Origin: Aeromonas taiwanensis
Lineage (GTDB): Bacteria; Pseudomonadota; Gammaproteobacteria; Enterobacterales; Aeromonadaceae
Assembly: GCF_000820165.1 (NCBI RefSeq)
Contig: NZ_CDDD01000004.1
Coordinates: 363 to 53,846, forward strand
Direction: 5' to 3'
Length of the DNA stretch: 53,484 nt
Made by a program: the position numbers and the translations under genes. The notes under the pieces are model-generated. The model saw only the letters and a list, made by a program, of their open reading frames with translations, did no database searches and was not told the DNA's origin. Shown here in pieces: positions 1-7,606 of this stretch (its first letter is position 1; every line of letters starts with the position of its first letter).

Positions 1-1
1 T

Positions 2-1228
2 ATTTCCGGTCTCACCGCCGGTTTTCTGCTCCACAAGCTGCACGATGTCACCCTGTTCGAGGCAGCAGCGACCCTGGGAGGCCACACCGCCACCGTCGAG
101 GTGGAGCAGGGTGGGAGAGGTTACGCCATCGACACCGGCTTCATCGTCTTCAACGACCGCACCTACCCCAACTTCCTCAAATTGCTGGCACGGATCGGGG
201 TGGGGCGCCAACCCGCCGAGATGAGCTTTTCGGTCAATAGCCCCGAGGGACTGGAGTACAACGGCCACAACCTGGACACCCTGTTTGCCCAGCGCAGCAA
301 CCTGCTGAGTCCGCGTTTCTATCGCTTCGTCGCCGAGATCCTGCGCTTCAACCGGGAGGCGCGGGCCTGGCTGGCCGATGGGCCGCATCAGGGGGCTGGC
401 CTCGCGCTGACCCTGGGGGACTTTCTGCAGGCGGGGGAGTTCAGCGACTACTTCGCCCGTCACTACATCCTGCCCATGGGGGCGGCCATCTGGTCGTCCA
501 CCCTGGCGGACATGCGCGCCTTCCCCTTGAGTTTCTTCCTGCGCTTTTTCGCCAACCACGGCTTGCTCGAGGTGGCGAACCGGCCCCAGTGGTATGTGAT
601 CCCCGGCGGTTCGCGGGAATACATAGGCCCGCTCACGGCCGGTTGGCAGTCACAGATCCGCCTCGCCTGTCCGGTGCAGGGGATCCGGCGCCAGACGGAC
701 GGGGTGCTGCTCCAGAGCAGCCATGGGGAGGAGCGGTTTGACGAGGTGATCCTCGCCTGCCACAGCGATCAGGCGCTGATCCTGCTGACGGATGCGAGCG
801 ACGGTGAGAGGGCCATTCTCGGCGCCATGCCCTATCAGGCCAACGATGTCTGGCTGCACACCGATGCCTCCTGCCTGCCGGTGCGCCGCAAGGCGTGGGC
901 GAGCTGGAATTACCGGCTCGGCGAGGATGACGGGGCGCGGCCCCTGGTGAGCTACAACATGAACATCCTGCAGGGGGTGAGTTCGCCAGAGCCCTTCTGC
1001 GTCAGCCTCAATCCCCATGGGTGGGTGGACGAGCGCAAGGTGCTGCGCCGTTTCGTCTATCATCATCCGGTATTCAATCAGGCCTCCATCACCGCCCAGC
1101 AGCAACGGGGGGAGATCTGCGGCCGACAGCACACCCACTTCTGCGGTGCTTACTGGTACAACGGGTTTCACGAGGACGGGGTGCGCAGCGCCCTGGACGT
1201 GGCCAGACGCTTCGGGGCCGAGCTATGA
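2..1228 (+). CDS. FAD-dependent amine-oxidase-like oxidoreductase (5' end outside window)
   Basis: The reading frame is open from the first base. Its first residues (ISGLTAGFLL, then TLFEAAATLGGHT) are the remainder of an N-terminal Rossmann FAD-binding fold, so only the GxG start is missing. The C-terminal HFCGAYWYNGFHEDGVRSAL segment is typical of the FAD/NAD(P)-binding proteins that sit beside DUF1365 and CFA-synthase-like genes. The substrate is unknown; lipid desaturation or oxidation is inferred from the neighbours. Its stop overlaps the next start (ATGA at 1225), so it is the first visible gene of a translationally coupled operon. Confidence 0.85.
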   Translation: MSGLTAGFLLHKLHDVTLFEAAATLGGHTATVEVEQGGRGYAIDTGFIVFNDRTYPNFLKLLARIGVGRQPAEMSFSVNSPEGLEYNGHNLDTLFAQRSNLLSPRFYRFVAEILRFNREARAWLADGPHQGAGLALTLGDFLQAGEFSDYFARHYILPMGAAIWSSTLADMRAFPLSFFLRFFANHGLLEVANRPQWYVIPGGSREYIGPLTAGWQSQIRLACPVQGIRRQTDGVLLQSSHGEERFDEVILACHSDQALILLTDASDGERAILGAMPYQANDVWLHTDASCLPVRRKAWASWNYRLGEDDGARPLVSYNMNILQGVSSPEPFCVSLNPHGWVDERKVLRRFVYHHPVFNQASITAQQQRGEICGRQHTHFCGAYWYNGFHEDGVRSALDVARRFGAEL

Positions 1229-2001
1229 GCGGCGCCGCAGTCTTGACGCAAGGGGGCGAGGAAATGGGGGAGGGGGTCAGCGCCATCTGGCAGGGCTCGG
1301 TGCGCCATCGCCGCTTCGCCCCCAGGGCTCACGCTTTTTCATACAGCCTCTTCATGCTGGGGCTGGATCTGGACGAACTGCCCGGGCTTGAGCAGGGTCG
1401 CTGGTTTGCCGTGGAACGGACGGGGCTGCTTTCGTTTCGCCGCGAGGACTACCTGAGAGGCAGCGAGGGGCCCCTCAAGCAGGCGGTCTGGGACAAGGTG
1501 GCCGAACTGGGTGGCGAGGCCGAGCCCGGGGGGCGGGTGCTGCTGCTTGGCAACGTGCGCTGCCTCGGGTTTTATTTCAGCCCGGTCAACTTCTACTTCT
1601 GCGATCGGGCGGGAGAGACCCGCTACCTGCTGGCGGAGGTGTCCAATACCCCCTGGAACCAGCGTCACTACTACCTGCTGGATCTGGCGGCACTCGTCCC
1701 CCACGACAAGGATTTTCACGTTTCCCCCTTCATGGGGCTGGCCATGCGCTACCACTGGCGCATCCGGCCGCCGAAGGAGGAGGCATTGATCCATATCGAG
1801 AGTCACCCCGTATCCGGTGAGGCGAAGCTGTTTGACGCCACCCTGGCCCTGCGCCGGGCACCGCTGTCGCGCCAGGGGCTGGCGGCGCTGCTGGCCCGCT
1901 GGCCCTGGATGACCATGAAGGTGCTGCTCGGGATCTACTGGCAGGCCCTGCGTCTTTTCATCAAACGAACGCCCATTTTCACCCATCCGGAGAGCCGCTA
2001 A
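1225..2001 (+). CDS. DUF1365 family protein
   Basis: The product is a 258-residue soluble protein. The stretches GSVRHRRFAPRAHAFSYSLF at the N terminus and FYFSPVNFYFCD in the middle are hallmarks of DUF1365, a family with no established biochemistry. It nearly always lies between an FAD oxidoreductase and a CFA-synthase-like methyltransferase. I chose the ATG at 1225 because it overlaps the previous stop; an in-frame ATG at 1264 with GAGG just upstream is the alternative. The stop overlaps the next start (TAATG, 2001). Role in lipid modification is inferred from context only. Confidence 0.85.
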   Translation: MSGAAVLTQGGEEMGEGVSAIWQGSVRHRRFAPRAHAFSYSLFMLGLDLDELPGLEQGRWFAVERTGLLSFRREDYLRGSEGPLKQAVWDKVAELGGEAEPGGRVLLLGNVRCLGFYFSPVNFYFCDRAGETRYLLAEVSNTPWNQRHYYLLDLAALVPHDKDFHVSPFMGLAMRYHWRIRPPKEEALIHIESHPVSGEAKLFDATLALRRAPLSRQGLAALLARWPWMTMKVLLGIYWQALRLFIKRTPIFTHPESR

Positions 2002-3257
2002 TGGAACTTGTGCAATCAACCCTCTCTGCCTCTTTCATCGACAAGGTGGCCAGGCAATTGCTGCTCAGGCTGCTTGGGCGCCTCGAACATGGCCAATTGC
2101 TGCTGCGCGATGGCGGCGAGCGTCAGAGCTTCGGCGCAGTAGGCAGCGATCTGCACGCCGAGGTGGTGGTGCAGGATCCCGCGTTTTATCGTCGCCTGCT
2201 GCTGGGAGGCAGCATCGCCGCCGGGGAAACCTGGGTGGAGGGGCTCTGGACCAGCCCGGATCCGGTCGCGCTGGTGCGGCTGCTGGCCCGCAACCTGGCG
2301 CTGCTCGACAACCTGGAGCGGCGCCTCGGCTGGCTCAGCTTCCCCTTCAACAAGGTGCGTCACTGGCTTAACCGCAATACCCTGACCGGGTCGAGATCCA
2401 ACATCGCCGCCCACTACGATCTCGGCAACGCCCTCTATCAGGGCTTTCTCGACAGCCACATGCAGTATTCGAGCGCCATCTACCCGAGTGCCGATGCCAC
2501 TCTGGAGGAGGGGCAGCAGGCCAAGCTGCGCACCATCTGCGAGCGGCTCGAACTGGGGCCGGACGATCACCTGCTGGAGATAGGTACCGGCTGGGGCGGG
2601 CTTGCCGTCTATGCCGCCCGTCACCATGGTTGCCGGGTCACCACCACCACCATCTCCCGGGCCCAGCACGACTATGCCAAGGCGTGGATCGAGCGGGAGG
2701 GGCTGGGGGATCGCATCACCCTGCTGCTGGAAGACTACCGCAAGCTGGAAGGCACCTATGACAAGCTCGTCTCCATCGAGATGATCGAGGCGGTGGGGCA
2801 CGCCTTTCTGCCCGACTACTTCCGCCAGCTGTCGCGCCTGCTCAAACCCGGTGGCCGCCTGCTGATCCAGGCCATCACCATCGCCGATCAGCGCCACGCC
2901 CAGTATCTGCGCGGGGTGGACTTCATCCAGCGCTACATCTTCCCGGGGGGTTGCCTGCCTTGCGTCTCCCAGATGGCGGGGTTGCTGGCGCGGGAGACCG
3001 ACATGCAGCTGGTGCGGCTGCACGATCACGGCCATCACTATGCCCGCACCCTGGCCCACTGGTGCGAGCGCTTCCTGGCGCTGGCCCCCGAGCTGCCGAG
3101 GCTCGGCTACAGCCAGGATTTCATCCGGCTGTGGCACTTCTACTTCGCCTATTGCGAAGGGGGCTTCTGGGAGCGGGCCATCAGCCTGGTACAACTGGAG
3201 GCGGCCAAGCCGGGGCCCCATGGCTGGGCGGGGGACCTGCCAGTAAGCGGTCGCTGA
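2001..3257 (+). CDS. Cyclopropane-fatty-acyl-phospholipid synthase-like methyltransferase
   Basis: The protein has 418 residues, slightly longer than E. coli Cfa. It carries the CFA-family signature SNIAAHYDLGN (about residue 132) and the SAM-binding loop LLEIGTGWGGLAVYAA (about 192), followed by MIEAVGHAFLPDYF. Such enzymes transfer a methyl or methylene group from SAM to an unsaturated acyl chain in membrane phospholipid. Members of this operon type may make methylated or branched lipids rather than cyclopropanes, so the product should not be assumed. Its start overlaps the DUF1365 stop by one base. Confidence 0.9.
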   Translation: MELVQSTLSASFIDKVARQLLLRLLGRLEHGQLLLRDGGERQSFGAVGSDLHAEVVVQDPAFYRRLLLGGSIAAGETWVEGLWTSPDPVALVRLLARNLALLDNLERRLGWLSFPFNKVRHWLNRNTLTGSRSNIAAHYDLGNALYQGFLDSHMQYSSAIYPSADATLEEGQQAKLRTICERLELGPDDHLLEIGTGWGGLAVYAARHHGCRVTTTTISRAQHDYAKAWIEREGLGDRITLLLEDYRKLEGTYDKLVSIEMIEAVGHAFLPDYFRQLSRLLKPGGRLLIQAITIADQRHAQYLRGVDFIQRYIFPGGCLPCVSQMAGLLARETDMQLVRLHDHGHHYARTLAHWCERFLALAPELPRLGYSQDFIRLWHFYFAYCEGGFWERAISLVQLEAAKPGPHGWAGDLPVSGR

Positions 3258-3259
3258 CC

Positions 3260-3739
3260 ATGTGGCAGTGGGCCCACCTGCTGGGGTTCAACCTTTACTG
3301 GTTGCTGGCGGTGAAATGGCAGCAACCGGGCCTGCTGCTGGGGATGTTGCTGCTCCATTTTCTCTTCTCCCCCCGCCGCCGGCAGGACTGGCGGCTCATT
3401 CCCGTTGCCCTGGCTGGCTGTCTGCTCGACATCCTGCTCTGGGGGCTCGGCCTGTTTCACTTCCCGTCCGGTTTCCCGCTCTGGCTGGTGCTGCTCTGGT
3501 GCGGTTTCGCCCTGACCCTCTCCCACGGCCTGCGCTGGCTTCGCCCCCTGCCGCGCTGGCAGCAGGGGCTGTTCGGCATGGTGGGGGGCGCCTCTTCCTA
3601 TATGGCGGGGGCCGCCATGGGGGCAGTAAACTTACCCTGGGGCATCTGGATCAGCACTGCACTGCTGGCAGTGATCTGGATGTGGTGGTTACCCGTACTC
3701 CTGTGGGTAACGGTCAAGCTGGAGGGTGAGACGAGATGA
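3260..3739 (+). CDS. DUF2878 family membrane protein
   Basis: The product is a 159-residue, very hydrophobic protein with about four to five predicted membrane segments, many Trp and Leu residues and short basic loops (PRRRQDW). The start is the ATG at 3260, three bases after the methyltransferase stop; a longer in-frame extension runs inside the upstream gene and is not credible. It matches the DUF2878 type found in these CFA-linked operons. Function is unknown; an inner-membrane partner of the lipid-modifying enzymes is a guess from position. The stop overlaps the next start (ATGA at 3736). Confidence 0.75.
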   Translation: MWQWAHLLGFNLYWLLAVKWQQPGLLLGMLLLHFLFSPRRRQDWRLIPVALAGCLLDILLWGLGLFHFPSGFPLWLVLLWCGFALTLSHGLRWLRPLPRWQQGLFGMVGGASSYMAGAAMGAVNLPWGIWISTALLAVIWMWWLPVLLWVTVKLEGETR

Positions 3740-3954
3740 ACACCTTTTCGACCGACGCCTTGTTGTTTTCCAAGTGGACCAGGGATGGCCAGTGCGAGCT
3801 GGCCGAGCGTTTCTATCTGGTGGTGGCCTGTCAGCGCGATGCCCGTGGGCAGCTGGCGAGCGTGGTGATGCAGGATATCAACACCCTGCAGGAACAGGAG
3901 ATGGATTGGCATGAACTGGAGGATCCCGCCCGTTGGCACATGGGGTGGAACTAG
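3736..3954 (+). CDS. Small Trp-rich protein (TIGR02450-like)
   Basis: This 72-residue protein starts with STDALLFSKWTRDG and ends with DPARWHMGWN. The LxSKWT opening and the spacing of Trp residues fit the TIGR02450 family of small tryptophan-rich proteins, which I recall as companions of photolyase and CFA-like genes. No membrane segment or signal peptide is visible. Its start overlaps the previous stop and its last 44 bases overlap the next gene, so expression is probably coupled. Function is unknown. Confidence 0.7.
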   Translation: MNTFSTDALLFSKWTRDGQCELAERFYLVVACQRDARGQLASVVMQDINTLQEQEMDWHELEDPARWHMGWN

Positions 3955-4474
3955 CCTGCTGCTGGCAGTGTTGACTCTGCCCCTGTTGGCAACCGCCCAG
4001 GGCTCTGCCCCCCCATGGCAGGGCTCTGCCCCCCCATGGCAGGGACTGCGCACCGTGGGGCAGGGGGAGATGCGCTGGCTCTGGTTCAAGCTCTATGACG
4101 CCACCCTCTACAGTGAGAGCGGCCGTTATCAGCCGGGGCGCTACCCGCAGGCTCTCAGCCTCACTTACGCCAGGGCCATCGAGCGCCAGGATCTGCTGGA
4201 GGCCACCGCCGCCGAGTGGCAGCGGCTCGGCCTTGGCAGCGAGAGTGAGCGCCAACGCTGGCTGGCAAGACTGGCCACTCTCTGGCCGGATGTCGCCCCC
4301 GGCGACAAGCTGGTTTTCTATGTGGACGCGCAAGGGAGAGGTCATTTCTGGTTGCGTGAACGGCTGCTCGGCACCCTCGATGATCCCGCTTTCGCCCCCG
4401 CGTTTCTTGCCATCTGGCTGACCGATGACAGCCGGGATCCCGCCCTGACACGCCGCCTGCGCGGCCAATCCTGA
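3911..4474 (+). CDS. Exported chalcone-isomerase-like protein
   Basis: The 187-residue product has an N-terminal signal peptide ending near LPLLATAQG, then a fold recognisable as the chalcone isomerase-like family (GLRTVGQGEMRWLWFKLYDATLY, conserved KLYDATLY). Bacterial members are periplasmic and not known to isomerise chalcones; fatty-acid or lipid binding is plausible. A 21-bp tandem duplication at 3998-4039 repeats seven residues (GSAPPWQ) just after the signal peptide. The start lies inside the preceding small gene, with GGAG about 10 bases upstream. Confidence 0.8.
   Translation: MNWRIPPVGTWGGTSLLLAVLTLPLLATAQGSAPPWQGSAPPWQGLRTVGQGEMRWLWFKLYDATLYSESGRYQPGRYPQALSLTYARAIERQDLLEATAAEWQRLGLGSESERQRWLARLATLWPDVAPGDKLVFYVDAQGRGHFWLRERLLGTLDDPAFAPAFLAIWLTDDSRDPALTRRLRGQS
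3998..4044 (+). repeat. Tandem 21-bp direct repeat, two units plus a 5-base partial
   Basis: Two identical 21-base units (3998-4018 and 4019-4039) are followed by the first five bases of a third. Each holds a run of seven C. The repeat is in frame and adds seven residues per unit to the mature N terminus of the chalcone-isomerase-like protein. It looks like recent slippage. Confidence 0.95.
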
Positions 4475-5028
4475 TGGAGCCCTCCATGTCATTGAAGCAT
4501 ACCTGTCGTCTGTTGATGCTGTTGCCGCTGCTCTGGCTCTGTGGTTGTGGCGCCAGTCTCGAGGATTATCGCGGGCAGCAGCCGGGCTGGGATCTCGCCC
4601 GTTTCTTTGACGGCAAGCTGGTGGCCCACGGCCTGGTGACGGACCGCCGCGGCGAAGTGACCAGTCGCTTTCGGGTCGAGATGCAGGGGCGCTGGCGAGA
4701 GGGCAAGGGGGAGCTGTTCGAGCAGTTCTACTTCGATGATGGTCGCCGGCAGACCCGCACCTGGTTCTTGCACAAGGGGGCGGATGGCAACTGGCGCGGC
4801 ACGGCTTCTGACGTGGTGGGGGAGGCCGTGGGCAAGAGCGCCGGTTTTGCTCTCAACTGGCGCTATCAACTCGATCTGGCGTTGCCGGACGGCGAGGTGG
4901 TGCGGGTGAGCTTCGACGACTGGATGTACCTGCTGGATGAAGATCGCCTGATCAACCGCGCCGCGATCAGCAAGTTCGGCATTCACCTCGGCGAGGTGAT
5001 CCTCTATATCGAGCGGCTTGAGCGATGA
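4474..5028 (+). CDS. DUF3833 family lipoprotein
   Basis: The product is about 184 residues with a lipoprotein signal peptide and lipobox LCGC, so it should be acylated on Cys and anchored in the envelope. The body (FDGKLVAHGLVTDRRGEVTSRF, then DDWMYLLDEDRLINRA) matches DUF3833, a beta-rich family of unknown role. The ATG at 4474 overlaps the previous stop (TGATG); an in-frame ATG at 4486 with GGAG upstream is an equally good start and gives a tidier signal peptide. It is the last gene of the operon. Confidence 0.8.
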   Translation: MEPSMSLKHTCRLLMLLPLLWLCGCGASLEDYRGQQPGWDLARFFDGKLVAHGLVTDRRGEVTSRFRVEMQGRWREGKGELFEQFYFDDGRRQTRTWFLHKGADGNWRGTASDVVGEAVGKSAGFALNWRYQLDLALPDGEVVRVSFDDWMYLLDEDRLINRAAISKFGIHLGEVILYIERLER

Positions 5029-5052
5029 CGGGGTGTCTTTTTCTCGTGGTCG

Positions 5053-5118
5053 ATAGTCAGTCACTATTGATCAGCAAGGGAGGGACGATTGTCCTTTGAG
5101 TCTATGCGGGGATATGCT
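5053..5118 (+). promoter_or_regulatory. OxyR-type binding site and promoter of dps
   Basis: Four tetranucleotides spaced by exactly seven bases fit the OxyR consensus ATAG-N7-CTAT-N7-ATAG-N7-CTAT: ATAG 5053-5056, CTAT 5064-5067, CAAG 5075-5078 and CGAT 5086-5089, or 13 of 16 bases. Directly downstream are a possible -35 (TTGTCC, 5089-5094) and -10 (TATGCT, 5113-5118) with an 18-base spacer. An activator abutting the -35 box suits OxyR induction by peroxide. Confidence 0.65.
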
Positions 5119-5158
5119 GACCTCATTCCCGATAATGCTTACCACCTGGAGGTGAATC

Positions 5159-5626
5159 ATGAAGAGCCCCATTGGTCTTGATACCGTTCAATCACAAGCC
5201 CTGGCCGCCGAGCTGAACAGGCTGCTGGCAAGCTACCAGATCCTCTACATGAACGTCCGTGGCTTCCACTGGAACATCCGCGGCCACCAGTTCTTCGAAC
5301 TGCACCTGAAGTTCGAGGAGATCTACAACGATCTGTTGCTCAAAGTCGATGCTTTAGCGGAGCGTATCCTCACCCTGGACGGGGTGCCGTTGCACAGCTT
5401 CAGCGACTACCTGAACATCTCTGCCATCCCCGAGCAGAAAGGGCTGCACGACGGCCGTGCCTGTATCGAATCCCTGCTGGAAAGCTTCCGCGAATTGCTG
5501 GTGGCCCAGCGCCGCATCCTGGGTCAGGCCGCCGAAGCCGGTGACGAGGGGACGGCGTCCATCCTCTCCGACTATGTACAGCAGCAGGAGAAACTGGTCT
5601 GGATGCTGCGAGCCTACCTGGCCTGA
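5159..5626 (+). CDS. dps: Dps-family DNA-binding ferritin
   Basis: The 155-residue protein is a ferritin-like four-helix bundle of the Dps type. The ferroxidase signature GFHWNIRGHQFFELHLKFEE carries the His, Asp/Glu and Glu residues that bind iron between subunits. Dps forms dodecamers that oxidise Fe2+ with hydrogen peroxide and coat DNA in starvation or oxidative stress. The N-terminal tail is short and has only one Lys, so DNA binding may be weaker than in E. coli Dps. A strong ribosome-binding site (CTGGAGGTG) precedes the ATG. It is monocistronic, with a terminator at 5714. Confidence 0.93.
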   Translation: MKSPIGLDTVQSQALAAELNRLLASYQILYMNVRGFHWNIRGHQFFELHLKFEEIYNDLLLKVDALAERILTLDGVPLHSFSDYLNISAIPEQKGLHDGRACIESLLESFRELLVAQRRILGQAAEAGDEGTASILSDYVQQQEKLVWMLRAYLA

Positions 5627-5713
5627 TGCTTTGAAAGAGGGGGCGGTGCCTTGATCCGGCCCGTTTCTCCACTACCCGATCCCTGAGTTGTCTCTCCATT
5701 TATCCACCCGCTT

Positions 5714-5736
5714 GCCGCCCTTTGGGCGGCTTTTTT
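5714..5736 (+). terminator. Intrinsic terminator of dps
   Basis: A perfect 7-bp GC-rich stem (GCCGCCC/GGGCGGC) with a TTT loop is followed directly by a run of six T. Confidence 0.9.
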
Positions 5737-5740
5737 GTTT

Positions 5741-5754
5741 TTGATCTGCATCAA
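5741..5754 (+). promoter_or_regulatory. FNR-type box upstream of hcp
   Basis: TTGATCTGCATCAA is an exact match to the FNR consensus TTGAT-N4-ATCAA. It lies about 105 bases before the hcp start codon and directly after the dps terminator. It predicts anaerobic activation of hcp, as known for E. coli hcp-hcr. The exact -10 box is not clear; TATTAA at 5783-5788 is one option. Confidence 0.8.
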
Positions 5755-5852
5755 TGAAATATTAATTGGTAAATTGAATGCCTATTAAGTTTCGGGCCGG
5801 AGGAATAGAATCGCCACAAAACAGACAACTGAAATGTCCAATTAGGAGAGGC

Positions 5853-7505
5853 ATGATGTTTTGTGTGCAATGTGAACAGACGATTCGTACCCCCGCAGGC
5901 AACGGCTGCGCCTATGCACAGGGCATGTGCGGCAAGACGGCCGAAACCTCGGATCTGCAGGATGTGCTGATCTATACCTTGCAGGGCCTCAGCGCCTGGG
6001 CGCTGGCCGCCCGCGAGCACGGCATCATCGACGGCGAGATAGACGCCTTCGTGCCCAAGGCCTTCTTCGCCACCCTCACCAACGTCAACTTCGACTCCGC
6101 CCGCATCGTGGGCTACGTCAACCAGACCCTGGCCTATCGCCAGCAGCTGGCTGCCCAGCTGGCCCCGCTGGCCGTGAATGTTGGCGAGCTGCCCGCCGCG
6201 GCCCGCTTCGAGCCGGGTAGCGAGCTGCTGGAGCAGCTGGCCCAGGCGCCCCAGACCGCGGTCAACCGCGGCAAGAACGAGGTCAACGAGGATATCATGG
6301 GGCTGCGCCTGCTCTGCCTCTATGGCCTCAAGGGGGCTGCCGCCTACATGGAGCACGCCCGGGTGCTGGATCAGCAAGACAGCGAGGTAGCCGCCGAATT
6401 CCACCGCATCATGAGCTGGCTTGGTACTGACCCCTGCGATCTGGATCCTCTGTTCAAGTGCGCCATGGACATCGGCCTGCTGAACTTCAAGATCATGGAG
6501 ATGCTGGATCTTGGTGAAACCACCGCCTTCGGCCATCCGGAACCGACCCAGGTGCGCGTCACCCCGGTGCCGGGCAAGTGCATTCTGGTTTCCGGTCACG
6601 ACATGGTGGATCTCAAGCTCATCCTGGAGCAGACCGCTGGCACTGGCATCAATGTCTACACCCACGGCGAGATGCTGCCGGCCCTGGCCTACCCCTTCTT
6701 CAAGCAGTACCCGCACCTGGTGGGCAACTACGGCTCCGCCTGGCAGAACCAGCAAAAAGAGTTCGCGAACTTCCCGGGCGCCGTGGTGATGACCTCCAAC
6801 TGCATCATCGACCCCAATGTGGGCAACTACAGTGATCGCATCTTCACCCGCTCCATCGTCGGCTGGCCTGGGGTCACCCATCTGGAAGGGGAGGACTTCT
6901 CCGCGGTCATTGCCAAGGCCCAGGCGCTGGACGGCTTCAAACACGTTGAGCTCGAGCACTTCATCACCATCGGTTTTGCCCGCAACGCCCTGATGCAGGC
7001 TGCCCCGGCGGTGATCGACAAGGTCAAGGCAGGGGAGATCAGCCACTTCTTCCTGGTGGGTGGCTGTGACGGCGACCGTGCCGAGCGCGCCTACTACACC
7101 GAGTTTGCCAAGGCGGTGCCCCAGGACAGCCTGCTGCTCACCCTGGGCTGCGGCAAGTACAAGTTCAACAAGCTCGATTTTGGCGACATCGGCGGCATTC
7201 CCCGTCTGCTGGACGTGGGTCAGTGCAACGATGCCTACTCCGCCATCCAGCTGGCGCTGGCGCTCAGCGAGGCGTTCGAGTGCGGCGTCAACGATCTGCC
7301 CCTGACCCTGGTGCTCTCCTGGTTCGAGCAGAAAGCCATCGTCATTCTGCTCACCCTGCTGGCGCTCGGTGTGAAGGATATCCGCACCGGCCCGACGGCT
7401 CCGGCCTTCCTCACCCCTGCCCTGCTCAAGGTGCTGGAGGAGCAGTTCGGTCTCAAGGGCACCACGACGGCAGAGGCGGATCTCGCCGAGATCCTGGCGG
7501 CCTGA
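5853..7505 (+). CDS. hcp: Hybrid cluster protein (hydroxylamine/NO reductase)
   Basis: The protein is about 550 residues and begins [18 protein letters not shown] with GMCG after it. These N-terminal cysteines bind the conventional Fe-S cluster in the E. coli type of Hcp. Later cysteine motifs ([31 protein letters not shown]) supply the 4Fe-2O-2S hybrid cluster. Hcp reduces nitric oxide or hydroxylamine under nitrosative stress and also acts in protein S-nitrosylation. Two adjacent in-frame ATGs (5853, 5856) are possible starts; AGGAG at 5844 gives better spacing to 5856. Confidence 0.96.
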   Translation: MMFCVQCEQTIRTPAGNGCAYAQGMCGKTAETSDLQDVLIYTLQGLSAWALAAREHGIIDGEIDAFVPKAFFATLTNVNFDSARIVGYVNQTLAYRQQLAAQLAPLAVNVGELPAAARFEPGSELLEQLAQAPQTAVNRGKNEVNEDIMGLRLLCLYGLKGAAAYMEHARVLDQQDSEVAAEFHRIMSWLGTDPCDLDPLFKCAMDIGLLNFKIMEMLDLGETTAFGHPEPTQVRVTPVPGKCILVSGHDMVDLKLILEQTAGTGINVYTHGEMLPALAYPFFKQYPHLVGNYGSAWQNQQKEFANFPGAVVMTSNCIIDPNVGNYSDRIFTRSIVGWPGVTHLEGEDFSAVIAKAQALDGFKHVELEHFITIGFARNALMQAAPAVIDKVKAGEISHFFLVGGCDGDRAERAYYTEFAKAVPQDSLLLTLGCGKYKFNKLDFGDIGGIPRLLDVGQCNDAYSAIQLALALSEAFECGVNDLPLTLVLSWFEQKAIVILLTLLALGVKDIRTGPTAPAFLTPALLKVLEEQFGLKGTTTAEADLAEILAA

Positions 7506-7547
7506 CTCGAGACACAGCCTGACACGCTCAGCATGTTGTAAGCCTTT

Positions 7548-7573
7548 GGCGAGCCTGATGGCTCGCCTTTTTT
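7548..7573 (+). terminator. Intrinsic terminator between hcp and hcr
   Basis: A perfect 8-bp stem (GGCGAGCC/GGCTCGCC) with a TGAT loop is followed by six T. It lies inside what is expected to be an hcp-hcr operon and should lower hcr expression relative to hcp. Confidence 0.85.
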
Positions 7574-7606
7574 CGACGCCATTCTTTCAACAAGAGGAGC
7601 CTTGCG

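Noticed and set aside
5748..5782. Possible NsrR-type inverted repeat near the hcp promoter
   Set aside because: The arms (GCATCAAT and ATTGAATGC) are too far apart and imperfect for the 11-1-11 NsrR pattern.
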